DNA of 64,000 nt from Flavobacterium panacagri (lineage in GTDB: Bacteria; Bacteroidota; Bacteroidia; Flavobacteriales; Flavobacteriaceae), in the NCBI RefSeq assembly GCF_030378165.1, contig NZ_CP119766.1, forward strand, positions 5,208,001 through 5,272,000. The letters are read 5' to 3'. Under the pieces are notes generated by a model. It saw nothing but the letters and a program-made list of their open reading frames with translations, was not told the origin of the DNA and did no database searches. A program made the translations under genes and the position numbers. Below are positions 1-7,998 of this stretch, in pieces; position 1 is the first letter of the stretch; each line of letters begins with the position of its first letter.

Positions 1-2120
1 AAATTTCGGTTTTTATGGCTTAATTCTATTTCTTTTCCATAATTCAGATCTTTTGAAAGCGGAATTTCTCCATTGATTTCCATTTCAGGAAAGACCTCTT
101 CATTCTGAATTTTAAACTCAGAAATCACAGGCAATGGCGACCAATTATTTCTTTTCATTGCCGGTGGCGAAAAAGAAATAATTCCGTTTTTACCGCCCAG
201 AAAAATATTAGAATTATTGAAATAAAAGAAACCGCTCGAACTAAAAACATCTAGTCTGTTACCGCTGTTTACATGATAAATACTGATATCTTTTAGATTA
301 GATTTTACAAAAGCAATATTATTATTGTTGATGTTCAGCCAAAGATTTCCGTTGGCATCAGATAAAATATCGGTAATCCATTTTCCTGAAAGTTCTTTTA
401 GATTTTTTACAGGCTCAAATTCATTCTTTTTCGGATTAAACAGACACAATCCGAAACGCGTTGAAGCCCAGATTTTTCCCTTTACATCTACTAAAACATC
501 ACTAACATTTTCATCATGAGGCACTCCTTTTTCTTTGACAAAAAGTGATGAATACGTTTCTATTTTTCCTGAAGTAATATTGTACTTTACAACTCCGGTT
601 TCAGTCGCAAACCATACGTTATTTTTAGCATCTCTCTCGATAGCATTAATCTGAAAATCAGGTAAAAGTTTACTCGAAGTTTCTACTTGGAGTGTTTTAG
701 TATTTAGAATTACAGCTCCTTCTCCAAAAGACCCCACAATTATTTTATCCTCTGCAATTTTTCGAAAAGCAAAAACAGGCGATTTTTCAAATCCTGCCTT
801 TATTTCCCTCGAAGAATTATTCATGTAATTGTACACCAGAATGTTTCCGTCCCACAGTCCGCAATAAAAAATTCTTCCGTCATCAGAATAAATACTGGCG
901 ATATCTTTTCCGGTATTGTGTAAGGGAGTTGAGCCTTTAATATTCGAAATATAAAGTCCGTTATGATAGGTCGCCACAATTACTTTTTCATCGTAAGTCT
1001 TAGCAAAACCACGAATTCTAGGTGCCTGATTGCCAATAGAACGTGAAATATCTTTGTTTAAAGTAAACTGATTTTCATACGGATCGTATTTGTCCAAACC
1101 GTCTTCAGTTCCAATCCATAAGACACCGGATTTATCAAAATAAAGGGATGCAATTAAATTATCGACAAGCGAAGTATCATCAGACAAAATTGAATAATAC
1201 CATTTGTAATTGCCACTTTGAATGTCTTCCAGCTGATCGCAGACCAATAATCCGCCCAAAGTTCCAACCCAGTATTTTCCGTCGGGAGCTTGTGCAACGG
1301 ATAGAAAATAAGGGCCTAAAGCTCCTCTAACCTGTTTGTTATCAATATATAAATTAACAAATTGGTTTCTGGCTTTATCTAGTTTATACAATCCTTCACG
1401 AGTACCAATAAAAATATCCGACTTGGCATCTTCGTAAATAAAGTTGATGTATGGATTTTTGATGCTTGAATTTGGAACAGAAAGTGTATAGGTGTTAATC
1501 CTTACAATCGCGCCTTTTGTGTCCATTGTAATTTTGGCCACACCCGACTTTTCGTAGCTTCCCACCCAGACATTGCCTTTTTTATCTTCGAAAATTTCTT
1601 TAACGTAATCAAAACCTTTAAGCTTAATTTTATCAAATCGGTTTTCTTTCAGAGAAAATAAATAGGCTCCTTTGGTCTTGGTACCTACCCAGACTCTATT
1701 AAATTTATCTACATGAACTGATCTCACTTCATCATCTGGAAGGCTGTTTGGATCGCCTTTTTTATGAAAAAAAGTAGTAAAAACATGGGTATCCATCTGA
1801 AAAAGCGTCAATCCTTTTCGGGTTCCAATCCATAATTGATTGGCTTTTTCATCCAGTTCCAAAGCTGTGATATCGTCATTGTATAATTTATTTTTTCCAG
1901 GTGTAGAACTCATGTAGTTTTTGAATTGATAACCGTCAAAACGATTTAATCCAGAGAACGTTCCAAACCACATGAAACCTTTTTTGTCCTGTACAATATG
2001 ACGTACCGAATTATGAGATAACCCATTATTATCATTATAATGCGTAAATTTTATATTCTGTGAATAAGAATTATAAAAAAAGGCAATAAATAAAAATAAT
2101 ATAGGGTATTTTGGTTTCAT
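1..2120 (-). CDS. Hybrid two-component regulator (HTCS), N-terminal sensor part, truncated by window edge
   Basis: I read this frame directly; it is open from the ATG at 2118-2120 to base 1, so the 3' end lies outside the window. It starts with a signal peptide (MKPKYPILFLFIAFF, then SYSQN) followed by repeated propeller blades of the two-component regulator propeller type, with motifs such as GLSHNSVRHI, GFMWFGTFSGLNRFDGY, QLWIGTRKGL, NVWVGSYEKS and VLWIGTEDGLDKYD. The last residues read (SPP, then ELSHKNRNF) match the beginning of a Y_Y_Y domain. In complete family members a transmembrane segment, histidine kinase, receiver and AraC domain follow. Such proteins bind PUL breakdown products in the periplasm and switch on susCD operons. 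It is the last gene of the PUL and has its own promoter candidate overlapping the stop codon of the upstream gene. Whether its kinase residues are intact cannot be seen. Confidence 0.9.
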   Translation of the reverse strand, partial: MKPKYPILFLFIAFFYNSYSQNIKFTHYNDNNGLSHNSVRHIVQDKKGFMWFGTFSGLNRFDGYQFKNYMSSTPGKNKLYNDDITALELDEKANQLWIGTRKGLTLFQMDTHVFTTFFHKKGDPNSLPDDEVRSVHVDKFNRVWVGTKTKGAYLFSLKENRFDKIKLKGFDYVKEIFEDKKGNVWVGSYEKSGVAKITMDTKGAIVRINTYTLSVPNSSIKNPYINFIYEDAKSDIFIGTREGLYKLDKARNQFVNLYIDNKQVRGALGPYFLSVAQAPDGKYWVGTLGGLLVCDQLEDIQSGNYKWYYSILSDDTSLVDNLIASLYFDKSGVLWIGTEDGLDKYDPYENQFTLNKDISRSIGNQAPRIRGFAKTYDEKVIVATYHNGLYISNIKGSTPLHNTGKDIASIYSDDGRIFYCGLWDGNILVYNYMNNSSREIKAGFEKSPVFAFRKIAEDKIIVGSFGEGAVILNTKTLQVETSSKLLPDFQINAIERDAKNNVWFATETGVVKYNITSGKIETYSSLFVKEKGVPHDENVSDVLVDVKGKIWASTRFGLCLFNPKKNEFEPVKNLKELSGKWITDILSDANGNLWLNINNNNIAFVKSNLKDISIYHVNSGNRLDVFSSSGFFYFNNSNIFLGGKNGIISFSPPAMKRNNWSPLPVISEFKIQNEEVFPEMEINGEIPLSKDLNYGKEIELSHKNRN

Positions 2121-2167
2121 GGAAATAAATTATAAATGCAATTTAATCTTTTTGATTTAATAAATAT

Positions 2168-2175
2168 CAAAATTA
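2168..2175 (-). promoter_or_regulatory. Candidate Bacteroidota -7 element for the truncated HTCS
   Basis: The minus strand reads TAATTTTG, an exact match to TAnnTTTG, about 48 bases before the HTCS start codon. It overlaps the last codon of the metallophosphoesterase gene, so the regulator could be transcribed apart from the rest of the PUL. No clear -33 element was identified. Confidence 0.4.
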
Positions 2176-4002
2176 TTTAACAGATAAATTATCAATTTTG
2201 TTATTTTTCAAATCAATTTTAAAATGGTCGGAAGGCTCGCCATTCATGGTTTTGTAGAATATTTCTGCCCATAAAACCAGTTTTGGATCATCTGATTTTT
2301 TTAACTGCCTGCAGATCAATTCATATTCTTTTAATCTTTTCTTTCCAATTTTTGAAAAAGCTAGTTCATCGGCACTTTTTAAGCGGTAAAAATCGAAAAT
2401 CATATCAAAACCATTCCATGATTCAAAATCAGAAATAGTGAAAGAATTGGATTTCAAAACGGAATCAATATCTGTAGCATTAGAATTCATCAGCAATAAA
2501 TCTTTTCCTGAAAGATTCACAATCGATTTTAAAAAATCGGCTGGAAAATCTTCAGGTAGGAATCGTAACCGCACCAATTCTTTTAAATGCCAATTGGTAA
2601 ATTCTTCATAATCTTTGGCATTCAGAATTTCTTTCTGCCAAATGTCTTTACTATCAATTTCTTTTAAATGAGCATATTCTTCTTCGTAAAAAGGAAACAA
2701 ACTGTTGAATTTATTGACTTTGCTAATTACAATAGTTTCGACTTCCAAATCAAAATTAGAATGAATGGTCAATATTTTATAAGCTGGCATGTAAGCGGCA
2801 AGCGATGGCGTCTGAATATTAAACAACGTATTTCCTTTTGCAGATGTTCTTACGCCAGTATCGTTAATGTGCATGTGACCTCCAAAATGAATCTGAATTC
2901 CGGCATCTGCAAATTGCTGTGCGACTTCTTCATCGGGCACTCTTTGCAATTGCATTTTATTGGCGCCGAAAAGCTGTTTTAATTCAGGCGAAGCATCGTC
3001 ATTAAAATCAATCATTGGATAATGACTAAAAGCAATTAGTGTTTTTCCTTTTTGTTTCGCTTCCGCAGCAACTTTTTTTACCCACTTTAAAAGATGGTTT
3101 TTATAAATCAGAACGTTATTGTAACCCGTGTTCGCTCCCGAAAAATCATGCGGATCATTTGGTTTTCCTGACATTTTCTCATTCGGAACATACGCATTTG
3201 CATCTATTGCCAAAAGCCAAACTCCTTTAATTGGTTCCACCAAATAACTCGCATCGGGCAGATACAAATTAGTATTTTTTATTAGATACGTTCTTTTTTC
3301 TAAATCGGATTCTTTTTGAGCCTCTTCAAAATTGTAATTTTCATAGCTGTAGTTAGAAAATGGAGTTTCCCAATATAAATCGGTTTTCTTTGGAAAGAAA
3401 CCAAAATCACGCATTTCGTTTATAGTTTCTTTGTAACCCCAATTTTTTATATCAGCAGTAATTATCGGTTCTAGTTCGCTTTTATTTTTATTGAAGCTGT
3501 TCAAAGAACTGCTGATAATCTGTTCTTTTCCGTTTTTTCCTAAAAAATCAGTTTTAACAGCATCTTGAGAAAATGGTCGTACAACATCATGATTTCCTGT
3601 AGTCACATAAAAAGAAAGTCCGTGTTTTTGGGAATATTCATTGAGAATTTTTCGCAATCCGCGAACGTGAATAGGTTGTCCATCATCGCTGAAATCGCCT
3701 GGAAGAACGACTTGTTTGATACCTTTTTTAACAATATCATTTAAAGCTTCTAAAAAAGCGAAATAATTTTCATTGAAAATTCTCGTAGAATGCAACTGCG
3801 AATTCATAGTTCGGATATTGGCATATTCTCCCGTTACCGGATTTGGAATTCCTTTATAATCGCTGTCTTCAAATTGGGCAAAAATATCCTGTAAATGAGC
3901 ATCAGCTATAAAAGCAATCTGAACTTCTTTTTTCGTAGTCTGCTGTGATTTGCAGGAATATAAAGAAAGTAGTAGTACTAATATAGCCGATATTCTAAAC
4001 AT
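2173..4002 (-). CDS. Metallophosphoesterase lipoprotein (calcineurin-like)
   Basis: A 609-residue secreted phosphoesterase. The N-terminus is a lipoprotein signal (MFRISAILVLLLSLYSC), so the mature protein should be anchored through Cys17. The dimetal signature of the calcineurin-like family is complete and in order: DAH (IADAHLQD), GDFSDDG, GNHD, SHYP and GGHMH. It should hydrolyse phosphomono- or phosphodiesters in the periplasm or at the outer membrane; the substrate is not readable. Residues after about 410 form an alpha-rich C-terminal extension that I do not recognise. It sits at the end of the PUL behind the DUF4861 gene, which fits removal of phosphate groups from the glycan or its fragments. 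The gene's first codons were copied in a tandem duplication just upstream (see 4221-4262). Confidence 0.85.
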   Translation of the reverse strand: MFRISAILVLLLSLYSCKSQQTTKKEVQIAFIADAHLQDIFAQFEDSDYKGIPNPVTGEYANIRTMNSQLHSTRIFNENYFAFLEALNDIVKKGIKQVVLPGDFSDDGQPIHVRGLRKILNEYSQKHGLSFYVTTGNHDVVRPFSQDAVKTDFLGKNGKEQIISSSLNSFNKNKSELEPIITADIKNWGYKETINEMRDFGFFPKKTDLYWETPFSNYSYENYNFEEAQKESDLEKRTYLIKNTNLYLPDASYLVEPIKGVWLLAIDANAYVPNEKMSGKPNDPHDFSGANTGYNNVLIYKNHLLKWVKKVAAEAKQKGKTLIAFSHYPMIDFNDDASPELKQLFGANKMQLQRVPDEEVAQQFADAGIQIHFGGHMHINDTGVRTSAKGNTLFNIQTPSLAAYMPAYKILTIHSNFDLEVETIVISKVNKFNSLFPFYEEEYAHLKEIDSKDIWQKEILNAKDYEEFTNWHLKELVRLRFLPEDFPADFLKSIVNLSGKDLLLMNSNATDIDSVLKSNSFTISDFESWNGFDMIFDFYRLKSADELAFSKIGKKRLKEYELICRQLKKSDDPKLVLWAEIFYKTMNGEPSDHFKIDLKNNKIDNLSVK

Positions 4003-4220
4003 TTATTTTGTTTTTAATTTTATGATTATCCGTTATTTGTCCTATTTTTAAAAATAGAAAACCTGTAAAATCAGACGCGGATTAAACAGATTCGCTAACG
4101 AGAAAACGCGGATTAAAACGGATTTTTATTAATCTTTTTAAAAATATAAATAGGTTATCCTTTTAATCCGCATACTTACTTAAAGGATAATTCAATTATT
4201 TTTTAATGTATGCTTCCAAC
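3961..4220. repeat. Tandem duplication unit A (260 bp)
   Basis: This stretch is a diverged copy of 4221-4510. It starts inside the metallophosphoesterase gene (codon 14) and ends with a fragment (4196-4219) that still encodes LEAYIKK-stop, the C-terminus of the DUF4861 protein. Compared with unit B it has about a dozen substitutions and lacks roughly 30 bases in the right-hand part, apparently lost between short direct repeats (atccgttt). Confidence 0.85.
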
Positions 4221-4262
4221 TAAAGAAAGTAGTATTACCAATATAGCCGATATTCTATACAT
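4221..4262 (-). pseudogene. Duplicated 5' fragment of the metallophosphoesterase gene
   Basis: Forty-two bases on the minus strand encode MYRISAILVILLSL, nearly identical to the real N-terminus MFRISAILVLLLSL of the gene at 2173-4002. The frame leaves homology at the duplication joint and stops after 19 codons. It still carries its start codon, so a short hydrophobic peptide could be made, but I read it as a relic. Confidence 0.8.
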
Positions 4263-4510
4263 GTATTTTGTTTTTATTTTTATGATTATCCGTTATTTGT
4301 CCTGTTTTTAAAAATAGAAAACCTGTAAAATCAGACGCGGATTAAACAGATTCGCTAACGCGAAAACGCGGATAAAAACGGATTTTTATTAATCTTTTAA
4401 AAAATATAAATAGATTATCCGTTTTTATCCGCGTCTTTACGAAGTAAATCCGTTTAATCCGCGTCCTTGCTTAAAGGATAATTCAATTATTTTTTAATGT
4501 ATGCTTCCAA
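4221..4510. repeat. Tandem duplication unit B (290 bp) with a long hairpin
   Basis: Second copy of the duplicated segment, ending inside the functional DUF4861 gene. It contains an imperfect inverted repeat of about 48 bases per arm (4334-4382 and 4418-4465) rich in the words gcggattaaac and atccgcgt. The arm sequence also occurs at 54191-54240, so it is a dispersed palindromic element. Together units A and B fill the whole 484-base gap between the two genes. Confidence 0.85.
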
Positions 4511-5338
4511 TTTATCTAAAGTGTTTAGTTCTGTTTCTCTTGCACATGAAGATAAAATAGTTGTTTCTATGTTTTTTGCTGGTTTTGAGATTAATAAATA
4601 CTGCGTTCCGTCATCTGTATTTTTCTCAAAATCTTTTGGATTGTATTTAATTGCTCCTCCAACTTCAACAATTTCGGCAGCAACGTCTTCTGGATGTTTT
4701 CCCCAAACTGCGATATAATTTGCTCCTTTTTTCGTTGCCGAATCTTTAAAGTAGTTCACTCCTGTTGCAAATTGTACTTTTTCTCCAGTTAAAGAAACTG
4801 CTTCCACTTTTGCTTCTCTTTTACCTGAAAATACGGTCACGCGAACTAAAATGTCTACTTTCTTTCCTTTGTAAGGCACGCCTCTAGAAATCATTTCCAT
4901 CCAGGAAGTGGTATCTGTTTTTCCAACACGCGCCAAACGATTGGTAACTGGGTTTAAAGGCACTAATTTCTCTCCGTCCCAAAGTTTTACTCCTCCTAAA
5001 CCAACAGTTGAAGCTACTTTATAATAATCGGCTCCCCAACCTTCTTTTTGCTGTTCTGGTGTTGGATACCAATTTGCTTTTCTTAATTCTAAACCTGGTT
5101 TTGCTTTAGAATAAACGTCGATTGCTACTTTATCGCTAAAGTAAATTCGCAATGCCATCCACTCGTTTTCAACCGCTGGCCCGTGATGTCCAATCGTTTT
5201 ATATAAATCCCCTGAATCTGAGCCGATATCTGATAAATAAGTAATTTTGTCCGACTTCATATACAAACTGTTGTCTGTATTATTCTGTCCAAAACAAACG
5301 CAGCAAAAAAGTAAAGAGGTTACAATAGATAGTTTCAT
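4487..5338 (-). CDS. DUF4861 family secreted protein
   Basis: A 283-residue protein with a signal peptide (MKLSIVTSLLFCCVCFGQ). The motifs GHHGPAVENEWMALRIYF and, later, GGVKLWDGEKLVPL fit the DUF4861 family as I remember it. That family is found in PULs with polysaccharide lyases and glycosidases; its biochemical role is not settled. The fold is probably all-beta. The gene lies between the lyase-like gene and the metallophosphoesterase, on the same strand, so it is probably part of the same transcript. Its last seven codons are present a second time downstream because of the tandem duplication. Family assignment is by motif memory, not by search. Confidence 0.65.
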   Translation of the reverse strand: MKLSIVTSLLFCCVCFGQNNTDNSLYMKSDKITYLSDIGSDSGDLYKTIGHHGPAVENEWMALRIYFSDKVAIDVYSKAKPGLELRKANWYPTPEQQKEGWGADYYKVASTVGLGGVKLWDGEKLVPLNPVTNRLARVGKTDTTSWMEMISRGVPYKGKKVDILVRVTVFSGKREAKVEAVSLTGEKVQFATGVNYFKDSATKKGANYIAVWGKHPEDVAAEIVEVGGAIKYNPKDFEKNTDDGTQYLLISKPAKNIETTILSSCARETELNTLDKLEAYIKK

Positions 5339-5422
5339 AATTTAAAATATTATAGTTTAAGTTGTAATTCCTGTAAATTTAAAAACAACTTTTAAAAATC
5401 TACTACGAATTTCAATCTAATC

Positions 5423-7219
5423 CTAAAATATTGTCATTTGATGACGAAAAGGCGTGAATCCAGTTATGTAAACATGCTCTCCATTGGTACGCAAACTTCC
5501 CTGATGATAGGTGTATTGTTCGCTTTCCAGATTTTCGACATTTAAATGTTCACATTTTCCTGGCCCAAATTTTATGGCATCTCCTGCGGTGGCAACTTCT
5601 CCATAACCGTTTTTAAGAAAATAATTCTTCTTTTCATCAGCCGTTGCTCCATTTACAATACTTTTTTCGTTGAAACACATTTCGACTGTTACCTCGACAT
5701 TTGGCGGGCCATCTACTTTAAAATCCAAACTTAATGCTCCGTTATTCTCCGTAATTTCAATTACGGTAATTTGTTTTTTGACATTGCTTTTTGTTCTCGA
5801 ATCAAAATCCATTTTGTTCCAAAATCTTCCATCCAATGATTCTGATAATTTATAGTCTCCATCGGGTTTTCGATATTCAGGGGCAAGAGGCTGATAATAA
5901 TCTGCTTCTTTGGTTTCGGTCAAAATATATTTGTTGCCTTCTTTTACAATTCCGTTGCTGCTGAAATACCCCATTCTGAAAAACGAGGTCGACAAACGCA
6001 TGTATTTTAAAATAGCCTCTCCTTTTCTGTACATTAAAAAATTAGGGTTTGATGATCTTCCTGATACAATTTGAACCGGCTGATCATTTCCTCCAAATAA
6101 AGTAATAGACGTTTTTTCTCTTCTGATTCTAGCCAAATTAGAAAGAACAAAAAACTTTTCGAAATCATTTGGAACATTGCTTTCAGCTGGAACTTGCTTT
6201 TGAAGGTCTTCATTTTCCATAAAAAAAGCTAACGAATCGGATAAGATATCGCTTGTAAACTCAGGAAGTTTTTCAATCGTATTTACCATATAAACAAACA
6301 TCGGATTTTGAGTACGAATAGCCATATATCGATATTGCCAGTAAAATTTCGTCACTTTCAAAGCCATAAACTGATCCTGTCTTTTGGAATCGACAGTAAC
6401 CAGATCGCCGTTAGTTTCTGTATAATAGAAATACGTAATTAAATTTTTATTTACGATTTCCAATAATTGCGGTCTTTTCAGCAATCTTGCCATCGTAATT
6501 AAAGCTTTATCAATTACTGCCGAATAAATACCACTTCGTTCTGAATAATGCCCGTCTTCGTTGAGATAAATTCCTTCTGCCAACCATTCATCAATTCGGT
6601 TCACATATCTGGTATCTGGATAAAGCGCATTAATATTTGCTAAAGCGGCACAAATAACCCATCTATGGTTTGGTGTATGAACACCTCCCGTTATCATTGC
6701 CTCGCCTGCATTTAAAATAAATTGTTTTACTTTTTCACGAACTACTGCCAGCTCTTTCTGTTTACTTCTGTTCAATAAAACAGCAGCGGGGCAAATATAT
6801 TCTAAAATAAAAGCAGTATCTGGTGGAGATTGTCTGTTTCCTCCCGCATCTAAAGTTCCGTCGCTATATTGCCCTTTTAGTAAAACATCTATTGCTTCAT
6901 TTAATTTTTCGACTAAAACAGGCGACTTATAATATTCCGATCCCGAATTACAAAATGATGCTGAACAAACCGTTACAGTATTTGCAATGCCTCGAAAATT
7001 ACTTATTCTGATATTCGGATCCAATGACGGTCTGTTCAACAAACTTTTGACTTTCGTATCATTATTTTGAATTAGTTTTTTCATTAATTGAAGATCCTCT
7101 TTTGAGACTGTACCTTCTGAAAAAAAATCATTTACAAAAAGAGTATTACTCATTAAAACACCTCCTAATGATAAACTGCTTAATCTGATAAATTCGCCAC
7201 GGCTCATAGAATGTTTCAT
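5423..7219 (-). CDS. Secreted polysaccharide-lyase-like protein (alpha/alpha-toroid type), specificity unknown
   Basis: About 598 residues when started at the internal ATG (MKHSMSRGEF), where a signal-like segment begins; a longer start 18 codons upstream adds residues that do not look like a signal peptide. The leader (SRGEFIRLSSLSLGG) resembles a Tat leader but lacks the RR pair. The first two thirds are helix-rich with TPNHRWVICAALA, DEWLAEGIYLNEDGHYSE and RSGIYSAVIDKALITMA, reminiscent of the toroid domain of PL8/PL12-type lyases (DG-x-Y-x-E followed by Tyr). The last third is beta-rich (YILTETKEADYYQPLAPEY, LDFKVDGPPNVEVTVEM), as in those lyases. I cannot name the family. A lyase would imply uronic acid in the substrate, so this call conflicts somewhat with a pure mannose/GlcNAc glycan. 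Confidence 0.5.
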   Translation of the reverse strand: MKHSMSRGEFIRLSSLSLGGVLMSNTLFVNDFFSEGTVSKEDLQLMKKLIQNNDTKVKSLLNRPSLDPNIRISNFRGIANTVTVCSASFCNSGSEYYKSPVLVEKLNEAIDVLLKGQYSDGTLDAGGNRQSPPDTAFILEYICPAAVLLNRSKQKELAVVREKVKQFILNAGEAMITGGVHTPNHRWVICAALANINALYPDTRYVNRIDEWLAEGIYLNEDGHYSERSGIYSAVIDKALITMARLLKRPQLLEIVNKNLITYFYYTETNGDLVTVDSKRQDQFMALKVTKFYWQYRYMAIRTQNPMFVYMVNTIEKLPEFTSDILSDSLAFFMENEDLQKQVPAESNVPNDFEKFFVLSNLARIRREKTSITLFGGNDQPVQIVSGRSSNPNFLMYRKGEAILKYMRLSTSFFRMGYFSSNGIVKEGNKYILTETKEADYYQPLAPEYRKPDGDYKLSESLDGRFWNKMDFDSRTKSNVKKQITVIEITENNGALSLDFKVDGPPNVEVTVEMCFNEKSIVNGATADEKKNYFLKNGYGEVATAGDAIKFGPGKCEHLNVENLESEQYTYHQGSLRTNGEHVYITGFTPFRHQMTIF

Positions 7220-7267
7220 AATACTTTCTTTAATTAATGAAAAAACAGCTTTTACTTCAATTGTTTT

Positions 7268-7401
7268 AAACACATAGAGACATAGATTTTAATACTTGTT
7301 AAAAGGCGTTTCACTTGCATAAATGCACATAGCTATGTGTGAGAAATTAAGTTTCTTTCCCTCTTCCTTTTACGCAATTAAAACTATGTTCCTATGTGTT
7401 T
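7268..7401. repeat. Inverted repeat built on the word CATAG/CTATG
   Basis: Two arms of about 22 bases (7268-7290 and 7380-7401, rc nearly identical: AAACACATAG-GAACATAG-TTTT) enclose a central perfect 14-base palindrome CACATAGCTATGTG at 7326-7339. It fills the gap between the lyase-like gene and the small secreted gene. The pattern resembles dispersed palindromic elements of flavobacterial genomes. Confidence 0.7.
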
Positions 7402-7421
7402 AAAAATAAAACCCAATATTA

Positions 7422-7997
7422 CTAATCCACTACTTTTACCAAAGTCGGATTAATTCCTAACGGGTTCTTAATTACTTTACAGATTAAAGGAAACTCTGGA
7501 TTTTTTACAATCCACATTTCGGTTTCGTCTATTTGTGCTTTTACATGTAATGCATCAACTGCTTTTCCATCAATAGAAATTTCATTTTTATCATCACTTT
7601 TATTCAAAACATAAGTCGTGTTATTGTAAACAAATGAACCTTTTTTAACCAAATCCTGATAAGCTGACTGTGAAATCATAAAAAACGTTTCGGTTGGTTT
7701 TAAGTTCAGAACCGGTGCATATTCTCCCTGATTGAAACTTAATTCAGTTCCGTTTTTTACGGCTTCAGGAAGCATTACTATTTTACTTTTTACTCCTCTG
7801 GTTTCCAGTTTAAAAGCCAATGCATTGTTCGAAGTTTCAGCCGTAAGCTGTAAAGTTCTCGTTTGCCCGTGAAGCTTACAGACATAATGCAGTTGGGTAT
7901 TGTTTTTTAATGTTGGAATGTAATTCTGAGATATTCCTTTCTGATAAACAATGCAGAAAAGAATCATTAAAAATATATTTTTCATCTTGTTCATCAT
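7422..7997 (-). CDS. Small secreted PUL protein of unknown function
   Basis: A 191-residue protein with a signal peptide (MKNIFLMILFCIVYQKGIS) and a mature part of predicted beta character. I do not recognise a family. It starts one base after the stop codon of the first GH92 gene, so it is almost certainly co-transcribed and possibly translationally coupled with that mannosidase. Two start codons in a row of alternatives (MMNKMKN) leave the first residues uncertain. There is no lipobox, suggesting a soluble periplasmic protein. The close coupling suggests a helper or binding role for the mannosidase, but that is inference only. Confidence 0.7.
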   Translation of the reverse strand: MMNKMKNIFLMILFCIVYQKGISQNYIPTLKNNTQLHYVCKLHGQTRTLQLTAETSNNALAFKLETRGVKSKIVMLPEAVKNGTELSFNQGEYAPVLNLKPTETFFMISQSAYQDLVKKGSFVYNNTTYVLNKSDDKNEISIDGKAVDALHVKAQIDETEMWIVKNPEFPLICKVIKNPLGINPTLVKVVD

Positions 7998-7998
7998 T

